The notes below the pieces were generated by a model. The model did not search any database and was not told the DNA's origin. It saw only the letters and a program-made list of their open reading frames with translations. Shown piece after piece: positions 53,819-62,355 of a stretch of DNA of 64,000 nt (position 1 is the first letter of the stretch; every line of letters begins with the position of its first letter). A program made the position numbers and the translations under genes. The stretch spans positions 41,207 to 105,206 of the forward strand of contig CAYRGN010000007.1 of the NCBI GenBank assembly GCA_964423865.1, read 5' to 3'. This DNA is from Leadbetterella sp964423865. Lineage in GTDB: Bacteria > Bacteroidota > Bacteroidia > Cytophagales > Spirosomataceae.

Positions 53819-54529
53819 TCAGGAAGCCAGTACCAGTTCGTTTCCTCTCAGTACGGGTACCACGTCATAGAGGTCTTTCTGAAGGCAGTATTTGATGTCT
53901 TTGTTGATTCCTAAACGCTGCAAACGCCGGATGTGGGAGGAATTGGACAGGTAAAGCAGCATATTGTCTTTGGAGGCTTCGTAGGCCCGCATGGCCAGGA
54001 TGGCCGCGTCTTCCGCTACAAAATAATCGTCTCTAAGCGCTTCTACTACAGCTCCGGCGAAGAGGGTGTCTTCCAGGTTGGGCCGACCTTTCCAACCTGC
54101 GCAGAGTACCAGCACATCGTAAGGCTGGTTTTTCAGGTAATCGATTACAGCCTGGAGATTCAGGAAAGCTCCCACAATTACTTTAACCGCATTTTTTTTG
54201 CTTTTTGAAATGGAAAGGGTGCCGTTGGTGGTGGTCATGGCGATTTTTTCGCCCACCAGGCGTTCGTCCATAAAACTAAAAGGAGAGTTGTCGAGGTCAA
54301 AGCCTTCCACTTTTTCGGCGTTACGTTCGGCCGCGGCAATATATCCCCGCTTGCGGTAATCGGCGCATTCTTCTACGGAGGCTACGGGGATAATGCTTTT
54401 TACGCCGTAGGCGAAGCCCGTTACCATACATGACGTAGCCCGGAAAATGTCGGTCACCACCACGATGGTGTTGTGGATATTATGGTGGTGAAGCAGGTCG
54501 GGGGTCAGGCAGACGTCGATGTTTTTCAT
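53819..54529 (-). CDS. comB: 2-phosphosulfolactate phosphatase family protein (ComB)
   Basis: A 236-residue protein of the ComB family: VVVTDIFRATSCMVTGFAYG, GFDLDNSPFSF, MTTTNGTLSI and LCAGWKGRPNLEDTLFAGAVVEAL are the conserved blocks, with acidic residues for Mg2+. ComB dephosphorylates 2-phosphosulfolactate in coenzyme M synthesis of methanogens. Bacteria of this kind do not make coenzyme M; ComB homologues in some Bacteroidota are linked to sulfonolipid or sulfolactate metabolism. No comA, comC or sulfonolipid genes are beside it, so its physiological role here is open. Confidence 0.88.
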   Translation of the reverse strand: MKNIDVCLTPDLLHHHNIHNTIVVVTDIFRATSCMVTGFAYGVKSIIPVASVEECADYRKRGYIAAAERNAEKVEGFDLDNSPFSFMDERLVGEKIAMTTTNGTLSISKSKKNAVKVIVGAFLNLQAVIDYLKNQPYDVLVLCAGWKGRPNLEDTLFAGAVVEALRDDYFVAEDAAILAMRAYEASKDNMLLYLSNSSHIRRLQRLGINKDIKYCLQKDLYDVVPVLRGNELVLAS

Positions 54530-54544
54530 TAGGTATATTTTTTA

Positions 54545-54632
54545 GCTGTCAGCTTTCAGCAATCAGCTTTCAGCCGTCCCTTTTCTCATGAGTTAGGCAT
54601 ACAGATCTTCTGTAAGCTGATAGCTATTTCTT
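54545..54632. repeat. AGCTTTCAGC-type repeat
   Basis: Short variants of AGCTGTCAGCTTTCAGC and CTGATAGCTATTTC of the same kind as in 47223-47548 fill the gap between comB and the M20 gene. Confidence 0.7.
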
Positions 54633-54696
54633 AGATTTAAAAAATTTGCGCAAAAATAGGGAATAATGTTCAATAAGGAAACCTTCTTTGTCCTTC

Positions 54697-55752
54697 TCAA
54701 AGGTGTAATCCCTCCAGTAGCGCGATATATTTTTCCACGCCGTTTTGAATTTCCTCTACATAGATAAACTCATCGGCGGTGTGTGAGCGCGCCGAATCTC
54801 CCGGGCCGATTTTTATGCTGGGGTAAGGAATCAGGGCCTGGTCAGACAGGGTGGGTGATCCGTAGGGCTTCATGCCCAGGGAAATGCCCCGCTGCACGAT
54901 GGGGTGATGTAGGGAGATGCCCGATGGGTGGAGGCGGACCGACCGGGGCGTCACCTCTGACTGCACGTTTTCCCGGATGATGTCGAGGGTTTCGGCGAGG
55001 GTATAGGCGTCGGTGGCCCGCACGTCTACCACGAAATTGCAGGTGTCAGGCACTACGTTATGCTGGGTGCCGGCCTGGATGACCGAGACCGTCATTTTTA
55101 CTTTTCCGAGGGTTTCGGAGACTTTCGGAAAAGTGTAAGTACGAAACCATTCGATGTCACGAAAGGCCTCGTAGATGGCATTGATGCCTTCTTCCCGGGC
55201 CGCATGGCCGGCTACGCCGCGGGCGGTGCAGTCCAGTACCATCAATCCTTTTTCCGCCACAGCCATGTCCATGAGCGTGGGTTCGCCCACGATAGCCAGG
55301 TCAAGGCGCGGGAGGTGGGGGAGGAGAAGCTCGATACCGTTTCGGCCTGAAATCTCCTCTTCTGCCGTAGTGGCAAAAATGAGGTTAAAAGGCAGGTCTT
55401 TGCGCGTATAGAAATGGAGGAAAGTGGCCAGTAATGCCACGAGCGGTCCGCCGGCGTCGTTGCTGCCCAGTCCGTACAGCCGGCCGTCTTCGATTTCCGC
55501 TTTAAACGGATCACGGGTATATGAGACGTTTGGCTTCACCGTATCATGATGCGAGTTTAACAGGATAACCGGTTTGCTATCCGAGTAATGAAGATTTTTA
55601 CACCAGATATTGTTTTCCAGTACCTCAAAAGGAATGCCGTAACCGGCCAAAAGCGAAGCGAACCGCCGGCGCGTGCCGTCTTCTTCCCGGCTCAGGGACG
55701 GAATTTTAATGAGTTCCTTCAGGAAATCAATGGGTGAAAAGTCTTTCATCAT
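54697..55752 (-). CDS. M20-family metallohydrolase (ArgE/DapE-like)
   Basis: A 351-residue zinc-dependent deacylase/peptidase. Metal and catalytic motifs are NSHHDTV (His, Asp), GSNDAGGPLVALL (bridging Asp), TTAEEEISG (general base and metal Glu), VGEPT and, near the end, SHTADEFIYVEE. The small lid domain is present (about 170-275). In Bacteroidota such enzymes often serve as N-acetylornithine/N-acetylcitrulline deacetylase in arginine synthesis, but no arg gene is adjacent, so I leave the name open. A second in-frame ATG follows directly (MMKDF), so the start may be 55749. Confidence 0.88.
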   Translation of the reverse strand: MMKDFSPIDFLKELIKIPSLSREEDGTRRRFASLLAGYGIPFEVLENNIWCKNLHYSDSKPVILLNSHHDTVKPNVSYTRDPFKAEIEDGRLYGLGSNDAGGPLVALLATFLHFYTRKDLPFNLIFATTAEEEISGRNGIELLLPHLPRLDLAIVGEPTLMDMAVAEKGLMVLDCTARGVAGHAAREEGINAIYEAFRDIEWFRTYTFPKVSETLGKVKMTVSVIQAGTQHNVVPDTCNFVVDVRATDAYTLAETLDIIRENVQSEVTPRSVRLHPSGISLHHPIVQRGISLGMKPYGSPTLSDQALIPYPSIKIGPGDSARSHTADEFIYVEEIQNGVEKYIALLEGLHL

Positions 55753-55822
55753 GGTGAGACAAAGGTAAAAAAAATGCGGGGTACCTTACAACCTTTTTGC
55801 CAGGAAGCTGGTCTGTAGTAGT

Positions 55823-56209
55823 ATGAAAAAGCTATTATTCTTTTTAATGATCTCAGGTTTCATGGCCTGTGAAAAAAGCGAAGCGGTCAAAAGCAACGAC
55901 CTGACCGGCACCTGGAAGTGGGTGCGAAAAACCGGAGGCATAGCCGGTGTAAACGAAACACCTAAAGAGGGTGAAGTAACCCGTTTGAAACTGAATGCCG
56001 ACAAAACCTATTCCACCACGCTCAACGATTCCTTAGTGACCAGCGGTGTATATACGCTTTCTAAGGGAGAGTCTATGCTGTTGAATAAAGAAGTGAATTT
56101 CATTGTTTTCGGCGAAGGCCTGCCCATGATATACGAAGTGAGAAATGATGGGCTTTACCTGGCAGAGGATGTGTATGACGGGTTCAATTATGAATATGTA
56201 AGGGAATAA
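55823..56209 (+). CDS. Lipocalin-like lipoprotein
   Basis: A 128-residue protein with a lipoprotein signal (KKLLFFLMISGFMAC, lipobox ending in Cys 16). The mature part starts LTGTWKWVRKTGGIAG and continues as short strands (TRLKLNADKTYSTTL, SGVYTLSKGESMLL), the layout of the lipocalin-like/DUF5004-type family common in Bacteroidota. Function is unknown. It is a single gene, divergent from the M20 hydrolase. Confidence 0.75.
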   Translation: MKKLLFFLMISGFMACEKSEAVKSNDLTGTWKWVRKTGGIAGVNETPKEGEVTRLKLNADKTYSTTLNDSLVTSGVYTLSKGESMLLNKEVNFIVFGEGLPMIYEVRNDGLYLAEDVYDGFNYEYVRE

Positions 56210-56227
56210 AGTGGATTATATTTTTTG

Positions 56228-56235
56228 TATCTTTG
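56228..56235 (+). promoter_or_regulatory. -7 element for the VapBC-like pair
   Basis: TATCTTTG matches TAnnTTTG exactly, 23 bases before the antitoxin ATG at 56259. No -33 TTG at the expected distance. Confidence 0.5.
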
Positions 56236-56258
56236 TGAATGGTATAAATAGTTAAAAT

Positions 56259-56507
56259 ATGAAAAGCACGGATGCAAATATAAACTTGGTTGACAGCTAC
56301 TTTATGTTGTTGAAAAACCTCAGTCCTAACAATAAATTAGAACTTATCGCCCGACTTTCAAAGTCATTGAAGACTACATCAAGCAGGAAAGAAGATACTT
56401 CCTGGGAAGCGTTATTTGGCTCTTGGGAGCTTGACCAAACGGCTGAGGAATTTATGACCGAGTTAAAAAAAGATAGAAATTTCAGTCGTAAATCTATAGA
56501 CTTGTGA
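56259..56507 (+). CDS. Putative antitoxin of a VapBC-type pair
   Basis: An 82-residue charged protein with a helical N-terminal half (LLKNLSPNNKLELIARLSKSLKT) and an acidic C-terminal half (WEALFGSWELDQTAEEFMTELKKDR), which would wrap the toxin. It is not a clear AbrB-, RHH- or Phd-type by eye; the block around LSPNNKLELIARLSKS is common in antitoxins that precede PIN toxins in Bacteroidota. Its stop overlaps the PIN gene start by four bases (GTGA), a standard toxin-antitoxin arrangement. The pair is AT-rich relative to neighbours. Confidence 0.7.
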   Translation: MKSTDANINLVDSYFMLLKNLSPNNKLELIARLSKSLKTTSSRKEDTSWEALFGSWELDQTAEEFMTELKKDRNFSRKSIDL

Positions 56508-56905
56508 AAAAGTATCTTTTAGACACCAATATTTGTGCATACTTCTTTAATGGGAAGTTCAATCTTAATGAAAAGATACGCAAGATTGGATTTGAAAATT
56601 GCGTTGAGTCTGAAATTACGATTGCTGAACTGAAATATGGAATCGCAAAAAGTACAAAAAAGGAAAAGAATCAGCAAGCACTTGACACATTCCAATCAAA
56701 AATAGATATTCTGCCTATTTTTCCTGCACTTGATATCTACGCAACCGAAAAAGCTCGATTAAAAACCAAAGGAAAAATGTTAGATGACTTCGATTTACTT
56801 ATAGGAACAACAGCCATTCACAACAATTTGATCTTGGTAACGCGAAACGTTAGTGATTTTAACCGATTAGACGGAATTGTTATTGAAGATTGGACAATAT
56901 CCTGA
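56504..56905 (+). CDS. vapC: VapC-like PIN-domain toxin
   Basis: A 133-residue PIN-domain RNase. Conserved acidic residues are in YLLDTNICAYF (Asp 7), the SEITIAELKYG glutamate, and DDFDLLIGTTAI (Asp pair); NLILVTRNVSDFNRLDGI is the typical end with a fourth acidic position and T-x-N. PIN toxins of this sort cleave tRNA or rRNA. The GTG start at 56504 overlaps the antitoxin stop, so it is translated by coupling. Length matches VapC. Confidence 0.88.
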   Translation: MKKYLLDTNICAYFFNGKFNLNEKIRKIGFENCVESEITIAELKYGIAKSTKKEKNQQALDTFQSKIDILPIFPALDIYATEKARLKTKGKMLDDFDLLIGTTAIHNNLILVTRNVSDFNRLDGIVIEDWTIS

Positions 56906-56970
56906 TTACATACAGTAGCCCTACTACTTCCCCACTCTCCTATAGTCTACAGGATTATTCCACGGAAAAG

Positions 56971-57001
56971 TTGTACATGAAAATTATATTGTGTATGTTT
57001 G
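56971..57001 (+). promoter_or_regulatory. Promoter of the GH51-GH43 operon
   Basis: TTG (56971-56973), 20 bases, then TATGTTTG (56994-57001). Both elements and the spacing fit the Bacteroidota consensus; the first ATG follows at 57036. Confidence 0.65.
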
Positions 57002-57035
57002 ACACAAAATAAATTTCAACCTGTAACTTTAGCTG

Positions 57036-59591
57036 ATGAAATCACAGTTGATTTGTCTTTTGTTGGTCGTGGCGGGCTATTTTCAGAATGCCTTCGCGGT
57101 GAAACCCGACTCGGTGTACATTTTTGCCTACGGTACCGAAAAAAATCAAAACCATAACGGACTACATTTTGCCTGGAGTGCGGACCGCATCAGTTGGCAT
57201 GCCATTGGCCCGGAACACAGTTTCCTGAAATCGGATTACGGGCGATGGGGCTCTCAGAAAAAGATGTACGATCCTTTTCTTTTCCTGGATGCGCAAGGAA
57301 AATGGCATTGTATCTGGGGACTGAACGAAACAGACGGCGCCCTGGGGCATGCTTCTTCAGACGACCTGGTCTACTGGGGGCGGCAGTCGTATCCACTGCT
57401 GTCAGCAGCAGGCCCTCTGCTCAGGCCTGAAGTGAGGGTCTCGGCCTCCGGTCTGAAAGTAACCTGGGTGACCGGTACGGGCGAAATTCGGGAGGCGGCT
57501 TCGCGGGATCTTAAACAGTTTACTTCTTCCCAAAAAGCGGGGAATTTTACCTCCGCCCGCCAAACGGTTCGTGTTTCGGGGGAAGAACGCCAGGGGACCG
57601 TCCACCGCGTATCCCGCACCCTCCTGGAGGGATTGCTGACCGCCCGCAAGCTGGCGGAGGCCAAAGTAGCCGCCAATAACGAACGCCTGGCCATGGACAA
57701 AGCGTTTTTTAAAGACCCGGTTTCGGTACGCATTGGCACAGACCTGAAAAACCGTAAGGCCATCAGCGATATGTTGATGGGGGTTTTCTTTGAAGATATC
57801 AACTACGCGGCCGACGGGGGCCTATACGCAGAACTGGTGCAAAACCGCGACTTTGAGTACGCGCTCAGCGATAAGGAAGGACGGGATACCTCCTGGAACA
57901 GCTACAAGGCCTGGTCTGGCCATAACCTTTCGTTTACGGTAGATTCCGTACAGCCCATTCATGAGAATAACCTTCACTACACCCGGTTGGAGGTTAAGAA
58001 ACAAGGCGGCCGCCTGGTGAATGAGGGCTTCGACGGCATCTCACTCAGGGAAGGAGAAAAATATGATTTTTCCGTTTTCGCCCGCAGCTCTGCCGCCCGT
58101 CGGGGAGCGTTGAAAGTCCGTTTAACCGGGCCCGCCGGCGAAGTGTACGGGGAGGCCGTCACCGGAAAAGTAGCGGGCAAATGGCAAAAACTTGCTGCCG
58201 TGATCACCGCCAGCCAAACTACCGCCAACGCTCGCCTGGAGGTCATTCCTTTGCAAACGGGAGTGGTAGATCTGGATATGATTTCTCTTTTCCCTCAAAA
58301 TACATTCAAAGGAAGAAAGAACGGTTTACGGGCGGATCTGGCCCAGGCCATTGCCGACCTGAAACCCCGGTTTGTGCGTTTCCCCGGAGGATGCGTGGCT
58401 CATGGAGACGGTATCGGAAATATCTATCGCTGGGAAAATACCATCGGTACCCTGGAAGCCCGGAAACCTATGCGCAACCTGTGGGGCTACCACCAGACGG
58501 CCGGACTGGGATACTTCGAGTACTTCCAGTTCTGTGAAGACATTGGAGCCGCCCCCGTGCCTATCGTGGCGGCAGGAGTACCCTGCCAGAACTCGGCTCA
58601 CCACGGCTGCGCTATCGGCGGACAGCAAGGCGGAATTCCCATGGAACACATGGACGAATACGTGCAGTCGGTGCTGAACCTGATTGAATACGCCAATGGA
58701 GACGCCCGCTCGGAGTGGGGAAGCAAACGTGTGGCGGCGGGGCACCCTGAGCCGTTCGGACTGAAATACCTGGGAGTGGGCAATGAAGACCTGATTACCG
58801 ACGTATTTGAAGAGCGTTTTATGCTTATTTTTAACGCAGTAAAGGCAAAATATCCGGAAATTACGGTCATTGGTACGGTGGGACCGTTTAATGAAGGTAC
58901 CGACTATGTGGAGGGATGGAAGCTGGCCGACAGGGAGCGTATCCCGGTGGTAGATGAACACTATTACCAGACTCCGGGGTGGTTCCTGAATAACCAGGAT
59001 TTTTACGATATGTATGACCGGTCTGCTTCAAAAGTGTACCTCGGCGAGTACGCGGCGCACATTCCCGGACGGCATAATAACATAGAAACAGCCCTGAGCG
59101 AAGCCCTGCACCTGATCAATGTGGAGCGAAATGCAGACGTGGTGACCATGACCTCTTACGCCCCCCTGCTGGCGAAAGAAGGCCGCACCCAGTGGTCGCC
59201 CGACCTGATTTACTTCAATAATTCGGAAGTCAAGCCCACCGTAGGGTATTATGTGCAGAAGCTTTTCGGTGAAAATTCCGGAACTGCCTATATTCCGGTT
59301 TTTATCCGGGGGAATCACGACCAGCGGAAAGTAGCCGTATCTTTGGTAGAAGATGAAAGCCATTTGATTCTTAAACTGGTTAACTTGCTGCCGGTTTCGG
59401 TAGATGCCCAAATAGACCTTACCGAAATGGGGGTGTCTGTGGGTATGGGGGAGGTAACGGTACTTCAGGGTGACCTGGAAGACCGCGTCGCCAAACCCCG
59501 GGCGGGTACACTGCAAGTGACCCCAGATCTCGGCTACACGCTGCCGGCCTATTCTTTGTCTGTTATCAAAATCAAAAAAATTAACCAATAG
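57036..59591 (+). CDS. GH51 alpha-L-arabinofuranosidase with an N-terminal GH43-like segment
   Basis: An 851-residue exported enzyme (signal peptide MKSQLICLLLVVAGYFQNAFA). Residues about 25-200 look like part of a GH43-type beta-propeller (YIFAYGTEKN.., MYDPFLFLDAQGKWHCIWGL). Residues about 240-400 are a carbohydrate-binding-like domain (DINYAADGGLYAELVQNRDFE is the usual GH51 entry). The GH51 TIM barrel follows with FVRFPGGCVAHG, acid/base E584 (GVGNEDL) and nucleophile E671 (VYLGEYAA), then a beta-sandwich end. It removes terminal arabinofuranose from arabinan or arabinoxylan. It is followed 23 bases later by a GH43 gene; the two probably act together in the periplasm. Confidence 0.92.
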   Translation: MKSQLICLLLVVAGYFQNAFAVKPDSVYIFAYGTEKNQNHNGLHFAWSADRISWHAIGPEHSFLKSDYGRWGSQKKMYDPFLFLDAQGKWHCIWGLNETDGALGHASSDDLVYWGRQSYPLLSAAGPLLRPEVRVSASGLKVTWVTGTGEIREAASRDLKQFTSSQKAGNFTSARQTVRVSGEERQGTVHRVSRTLLEGLLTARKLAEAKVAANNERLAMDKAFFKDPVSVRIGTDLKNRKAISDMLMGVFFEDINYAADGGLYAELVQNRDFEYALSDKEGRDTSWNSYKAWSGHNLSFTVDSVQPIHENNLHYTRLEVKKQGGRLVNEGFDGISLREGEKYDFSVFARSSAARRGALKVRLTGPAGEVYGEAVTGKVAGKWQKLAAVITASQTTANARLEVIPLQTGVVDLDMISLFPQNTFKGRKNGLRADLAQAIADLKPRFVRFPGGCVAHGDGIGNIYRWENTIGTLEARKPMRNLWGYHQTAGLGYFEYFQFCEDIGAAPVPIVAAGVPCQNSAHHGCAIGGQQGGIPMEHMDEYVQSVLNLIEYANGDARSEWGSKRVAAGHPEPFGLKYLGVGNEDLITDVFEERFMLIFNAVKAKYPEITVIGTVGPFNEGTDYVEGWKLADRERIPVVDEHYYQTPGWFLNNQDFYDMYDRSASKVYLGEYAAHIPGRHNNIETALSEALHLINVERNADVVTMTSYAPLLAKEGRTQWSPDLIYFNNSEVKPTVGYYVQKLFGENSGTAYIPVFIRGNHDQRKVAVSLVEDESHLILKLVNLLPVSVDAQIDLTEMGVSVGMGEVTVLQGDLEDRVAKPRAGTLQVTPDLGYTLPAYSLSVIKIKKINQ

Positions 59592-59614
59592 CTCACAGCT
59601 CAAACCAACCCATC

Positions 59615-61516
59615 ATGAAAAACCTCTTTTTATTTGTTCTGGCCTTGTTTATTGCCGGGAGCGGCCAAGCCCAGGACTACGTGTACGGACCGGTAGAAAA
59701 AGATTTTACCGCTTACCTTTTCGCTTATTTTAAAGGGAATAAAGTGGAAGATGAAGCCATCTGTTTTGCAGTGAGTACAGACGGGTATAATTACAAAGCC
59801 CTGAACGGCAATCAACCGGTGCTGGATTCAAAGCAAATCAGTTCTACCGGCGGGGTGCGTGACCCGCACGTACTGCGTGCGCAAGACGGGATGCATTTTT
59901 ATATGGTGGTGACTGACATGACCTCGTCTAAAGGGTGGGACTCTAACCGGGCCATGGTGCTGATGAAGTCGACTGACCTCGTGAACTGGACCTCTTCCGT
60001 AGTCAATATCCAGGAAAAATATGCCGGACAGGCGGATCTCAAGCGGGTGTGGGCACCCCAGACCATCTATGACGCGTCTGTGGGCAAGTACATGGTGTAC
60101 TGGTCTATGAAACACGGCGACGGGCCCGATATTATCTATTATGCCTACGCCAACAAGGAATTTACCGGCCTGGAAAGCGAGCCAAAGGTATTTTTCCGTC
60201 CGAAAAACGGAAAATCGTGTATTGACAGCGATATCGTCCATAAAAACGGACTGTTTTATATGTTTTATAAGACGGAAGGAGACGGAAACGGCCTGCGTCT
60301 GGCCATCACCGACTCCCTGGCTTCGGGCAAGTGGATAGAACAACCCGGCTATAAGCAACAGACCCGCGAGGCCGTGGAGGGATCCAGCACGTTTAAACTG
60401 ATTAATTCGGATACCTACATCCTGATGTATGACGTGTACATGAAAGGGAAATACCAGTTTACGGAAAGCAAAGACCTGGACGTGTTCCGGGTGATTGATG
60501 AAGAAGTGACCATGGATTTTCACCCCCGCCACGGTTCGGTGATCCCCATTACTACCCGTGAACTGAAACGACTTACCGATCGCTGGGGGCTTCCCAAGGG
60601 CATTACCATTTCCCAAAGAAATAATCCGGTGCTGGAGGGCTATTATGCGGATCCGGATATCCTGTATTCGGAAAAGAACAGGAAATATTATCTTTACCCT
60701 ACCAGCGATGGATTTGATTCCTGGTCGGGCTACTATTTTAAAACTTTCTCTTCCGATAACCTGAAAGACTGGAAAGACGAGGGGGTGATCCTCGATTTGA
60801 AAAAAGACGTGACCTGGGCGAACCGCAATGCGTGGGCGCCAGCCATTATCGAAAAGAAGGTGAAAGGAAAATACCGCTATTATTACTATTTCTCCGCTGC
60901 TCAGAAAATCGGGGTGGCGGTGGCCGATGAACCTACCGGTCCGTTCAAAGATTCGGGCAAAGCGCTGATTGATTTCCGTCCGGAAGGCATTAAAGGCGGA
61001 CAGGAAATAGATCCCGATGTATTCACGGATCCGAAAACCGGGAAAAGTTATTTGTATTGGGGGAACAGCTATCTGGCGGTGGCCGAGCTGAATGAAGACA
61101 TGGTTTCCCTCAAAAAGAATACCCTGAAAGTCATGACGCCCGATGCCAGTTTCCGGGAAGGAATCTACGTGTTTTACCGCAACGGCCTGTATTATTTCCT
61201 GTGGTCAGAAGACGACACCCGCAGCGAAAACTACCGGGTGCGGTATGCCACATCCAAATCCCCCACCGGGCCCCTGGATATACCCAAAGACAATCTCATT
61301 CTGGTGAAGGATCCCGCTCAGGGAATCTACGGTACCGGCCATAACTCGGTTCTCCAGGTACCCGGGAAAGACGAGTGGTATATCGTGTACCACCGCTTCA
61401 GTAAACCCAACGGCATTAAGATGGGCAGTCCCGCAGGCTTCCATCGTGAAATTGCCATAGACCGCATGGAGTTTAATGCAGACGGAAGCATTAAGCCGGT
61501 GGTGGTGACCGATTGA
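59615..61516 (+). CDS. Secreted tandem GH43-family glycoside hydrolase
   Basis: A 633-residue protein (signal peptide MKNLFLFVLALFIAGSGQAQ) with two beta-propeller halves. The first (about 25-310) has FTAYLFAYFKG, GGVRDPHVL and KRVWAPQTIYD. The second (about 335-633) is a canonical GH43 catalytic domain: NPVLEGYYADPDILY with base D346, AWAPAIIEK, GGQEIDPDVFTD, and acid E515 in FREGIYVFY. GH43 enzymes cleave arabinofuranosyl, arabinan or xylosyl links with inversion. It forms an operon with the GH51 gene. The last ~98 codons and 247 bases of 3' flank are repeated at 62823-63367. Confidence 0.92.
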   Translation: MKNLFLFVLALFIAGSGQAQDYVYGPVEKDFTAYLFAYFKGNKVEDEAICFAVSTDGYNYKALNGNQPVLDSKQISSTGGVRDPHVLRAQDGMHFYMVVTDMTSSKGWDSNRAMVLMKSTDLVNWTSSVVNIQEKYAGQADLKRVWAPQTIYDASVGKYMVYWSMKHGDGPDIIYYAYANKEFTGLESEPKVFFRPKNGKSCIDSDIVHKNGLFYMFYKTEGDGNGLRLAITDSLASGKWIEQPGYKQQTREAVEGSSTFKLINSDTYILMYDVYMKGKYQFTESKDLDVFRVIDEEVTMDFHPRHGSVIPITTRELKRLTDRWGLPKGITISQRNNPVLEGYYADPDILYSEKNRKYYLYPTSDGFDSWSGYYFKTFSSDNLKDWKDEGVILDLKKDVTWANRNAWAPAIIEKKVKGKYRYYYYFSAAQKIGVAVADEPTGPFKDSGKALIDFRPEGIKGGQEIDPDVFTDPKTGKSYLYWGNSYLAVAELNEDMVSLKKNTLKVMTPDASFREGIYVFYRNGLYYFLWSEDDTRSENYRVRYATSKSPTGPLDIPKDNLILVKDPAQGIYGTGHNSVLQVPGKDEWYIVYHRFSKPNGIKMGSPAGFHREIAIDRMEFNADGSIKPVVVTD

Positions 61517-61763
61517 GTCAGTTGTGTTCGATTCTCGGCTGTGCCGGAACTGCCGGGGGCGTTCCCATTGCCACCCCGAGCGTAGTCGAGGGGTTCGCAC
61601 TCTCGTGCTTGTTTGTGCTCGGTTCTCGGAGCTTCGCTCGCAAACTTCGCACACTCGTGCTTGTTTGTGCTCGAACTACCAAAAGGGTTGCCATTGTCAC
61701 CCCGAGCGTAGTCGAGGGGCATTATATATTAGGCATTTTTAGTCGTGAAGTAATTTTTTGCTT
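61219..61763 (+). repeat. 545-bp direct duplication, copy 1
   Basis: Covers the end of the GH43 gene and its 3' flank. It matches 62823-63367 at a constant offset of 1604 bases without gaps; only about four substitutions were seen, all in the first ~100 bases. It includes two 20-base palindromes of the GAGCGTAGTCGAG family (61574-61593 and 61700-61719). Confidence 0.93.
61574..61719. repeat. Two CCCCGAGCGTAGTCGAGGGG palindromes
   Basis: The same 20-base near-palindrome occurs at 61574-61593 and 61700-61719, separated by a stretch with repeated GCACTCGTGCTTGTTTGTGC. The core is shared with the long hairpins at 17474 and 22362. It may end the GH43 transcript. Confidence 0.8.
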
Positions 61764-61899
61764 GATATATCTCCTTTACTGTTTTGAGTATAGGAGTATC
61801 TACGATATTTAAACAACTGATTTTAATATGATGGAGTAATGGTTGATTACGGGTCGGCTCTGACTGTACGACAAAAGAGGGGAAACTGGCTCGCCGCTC

Positions 61900-62007
61900 T
61901 CAATCTGCCAGGGTGGCTCTCCGTATATTTAATTTTTCGGCTAATTTTGCCTGGCTAAGGCGGTGAGATATGCGGTATTGCCGGAGGAGGTCATCTAGGT
62001 TATTCAT
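61900..62007 (-). pseudogene. Truncated XRE-type helix-turn-helix protein
   Basis: The frame reads NNLDDLLRQYRISHRLSQAKLAEKLNIRRATLAD and then TGA, 35 residues. This is the first two to three helices of an XRE-type DNA-binding domain (LSQ-x-LAEKL is the usual second-helix region), cut where the recognition helix should be followed by WE-x-G. The remainder is missing. It lies in the AT-rich insert between the two 545-bp copies. Confidence 0.6.
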
Positions 62008-62355
62008 TGTAGTTTTGTTATGAGATTAATAAACCGATGCACAAGTATAAACTATAAGATTAGTAAACACAAAAAGACAAGCCCCTGAAATCTCATAGAA
62101 AACGAATTTTGTACGGTGTGCCGTACCAAAACTGTACGGTAATGCGCTTGGTTTTAGTTTAAGGTAATGTTTTGTTTGTGATGTCAAGCCGAATCTGTAT
62201 CATGGTGGTGCGGGAGGGGAGTTTGATGAATGCGGAAGCCGAAAAGCAAACTAGAGCATGCATTAGCTATTTTAATTTTATTAAAAGGATGTAATGACAT
62301 TGCAAAAGCCAGCTAGCTCCATAAATTGCAAACAAAAAACTAAGTTTGTAGTTTA
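62008..62355. other. AT-rich gap with a small operator-like palindrome
   Basis: No gene was recognised. GTACGGTGTGCCGTAC (62111-62126) is a palindrome, and a further half-site TGTACGG follows at 62133-62139, an arrangement expected for an HTH regulator site. TAAGTTTG at 62341-62348 could be the -7 element of the next gene. Confidence 0.4.

Noticed and set aside
53819..54529. Evidence for coenzyme M synthesis
   Set aside because: Only ComB is present; no other pathway gene is in the window.
61513..61812. Open frames of 72-99 codons starting MSQLCSILG or MFDSRLCRN after the GH43 gene, also at 63117-63482
   Set aside because: They run through the palindromic repeat and occur identically in both duplicated copies; codon content is that of repeat DNA.
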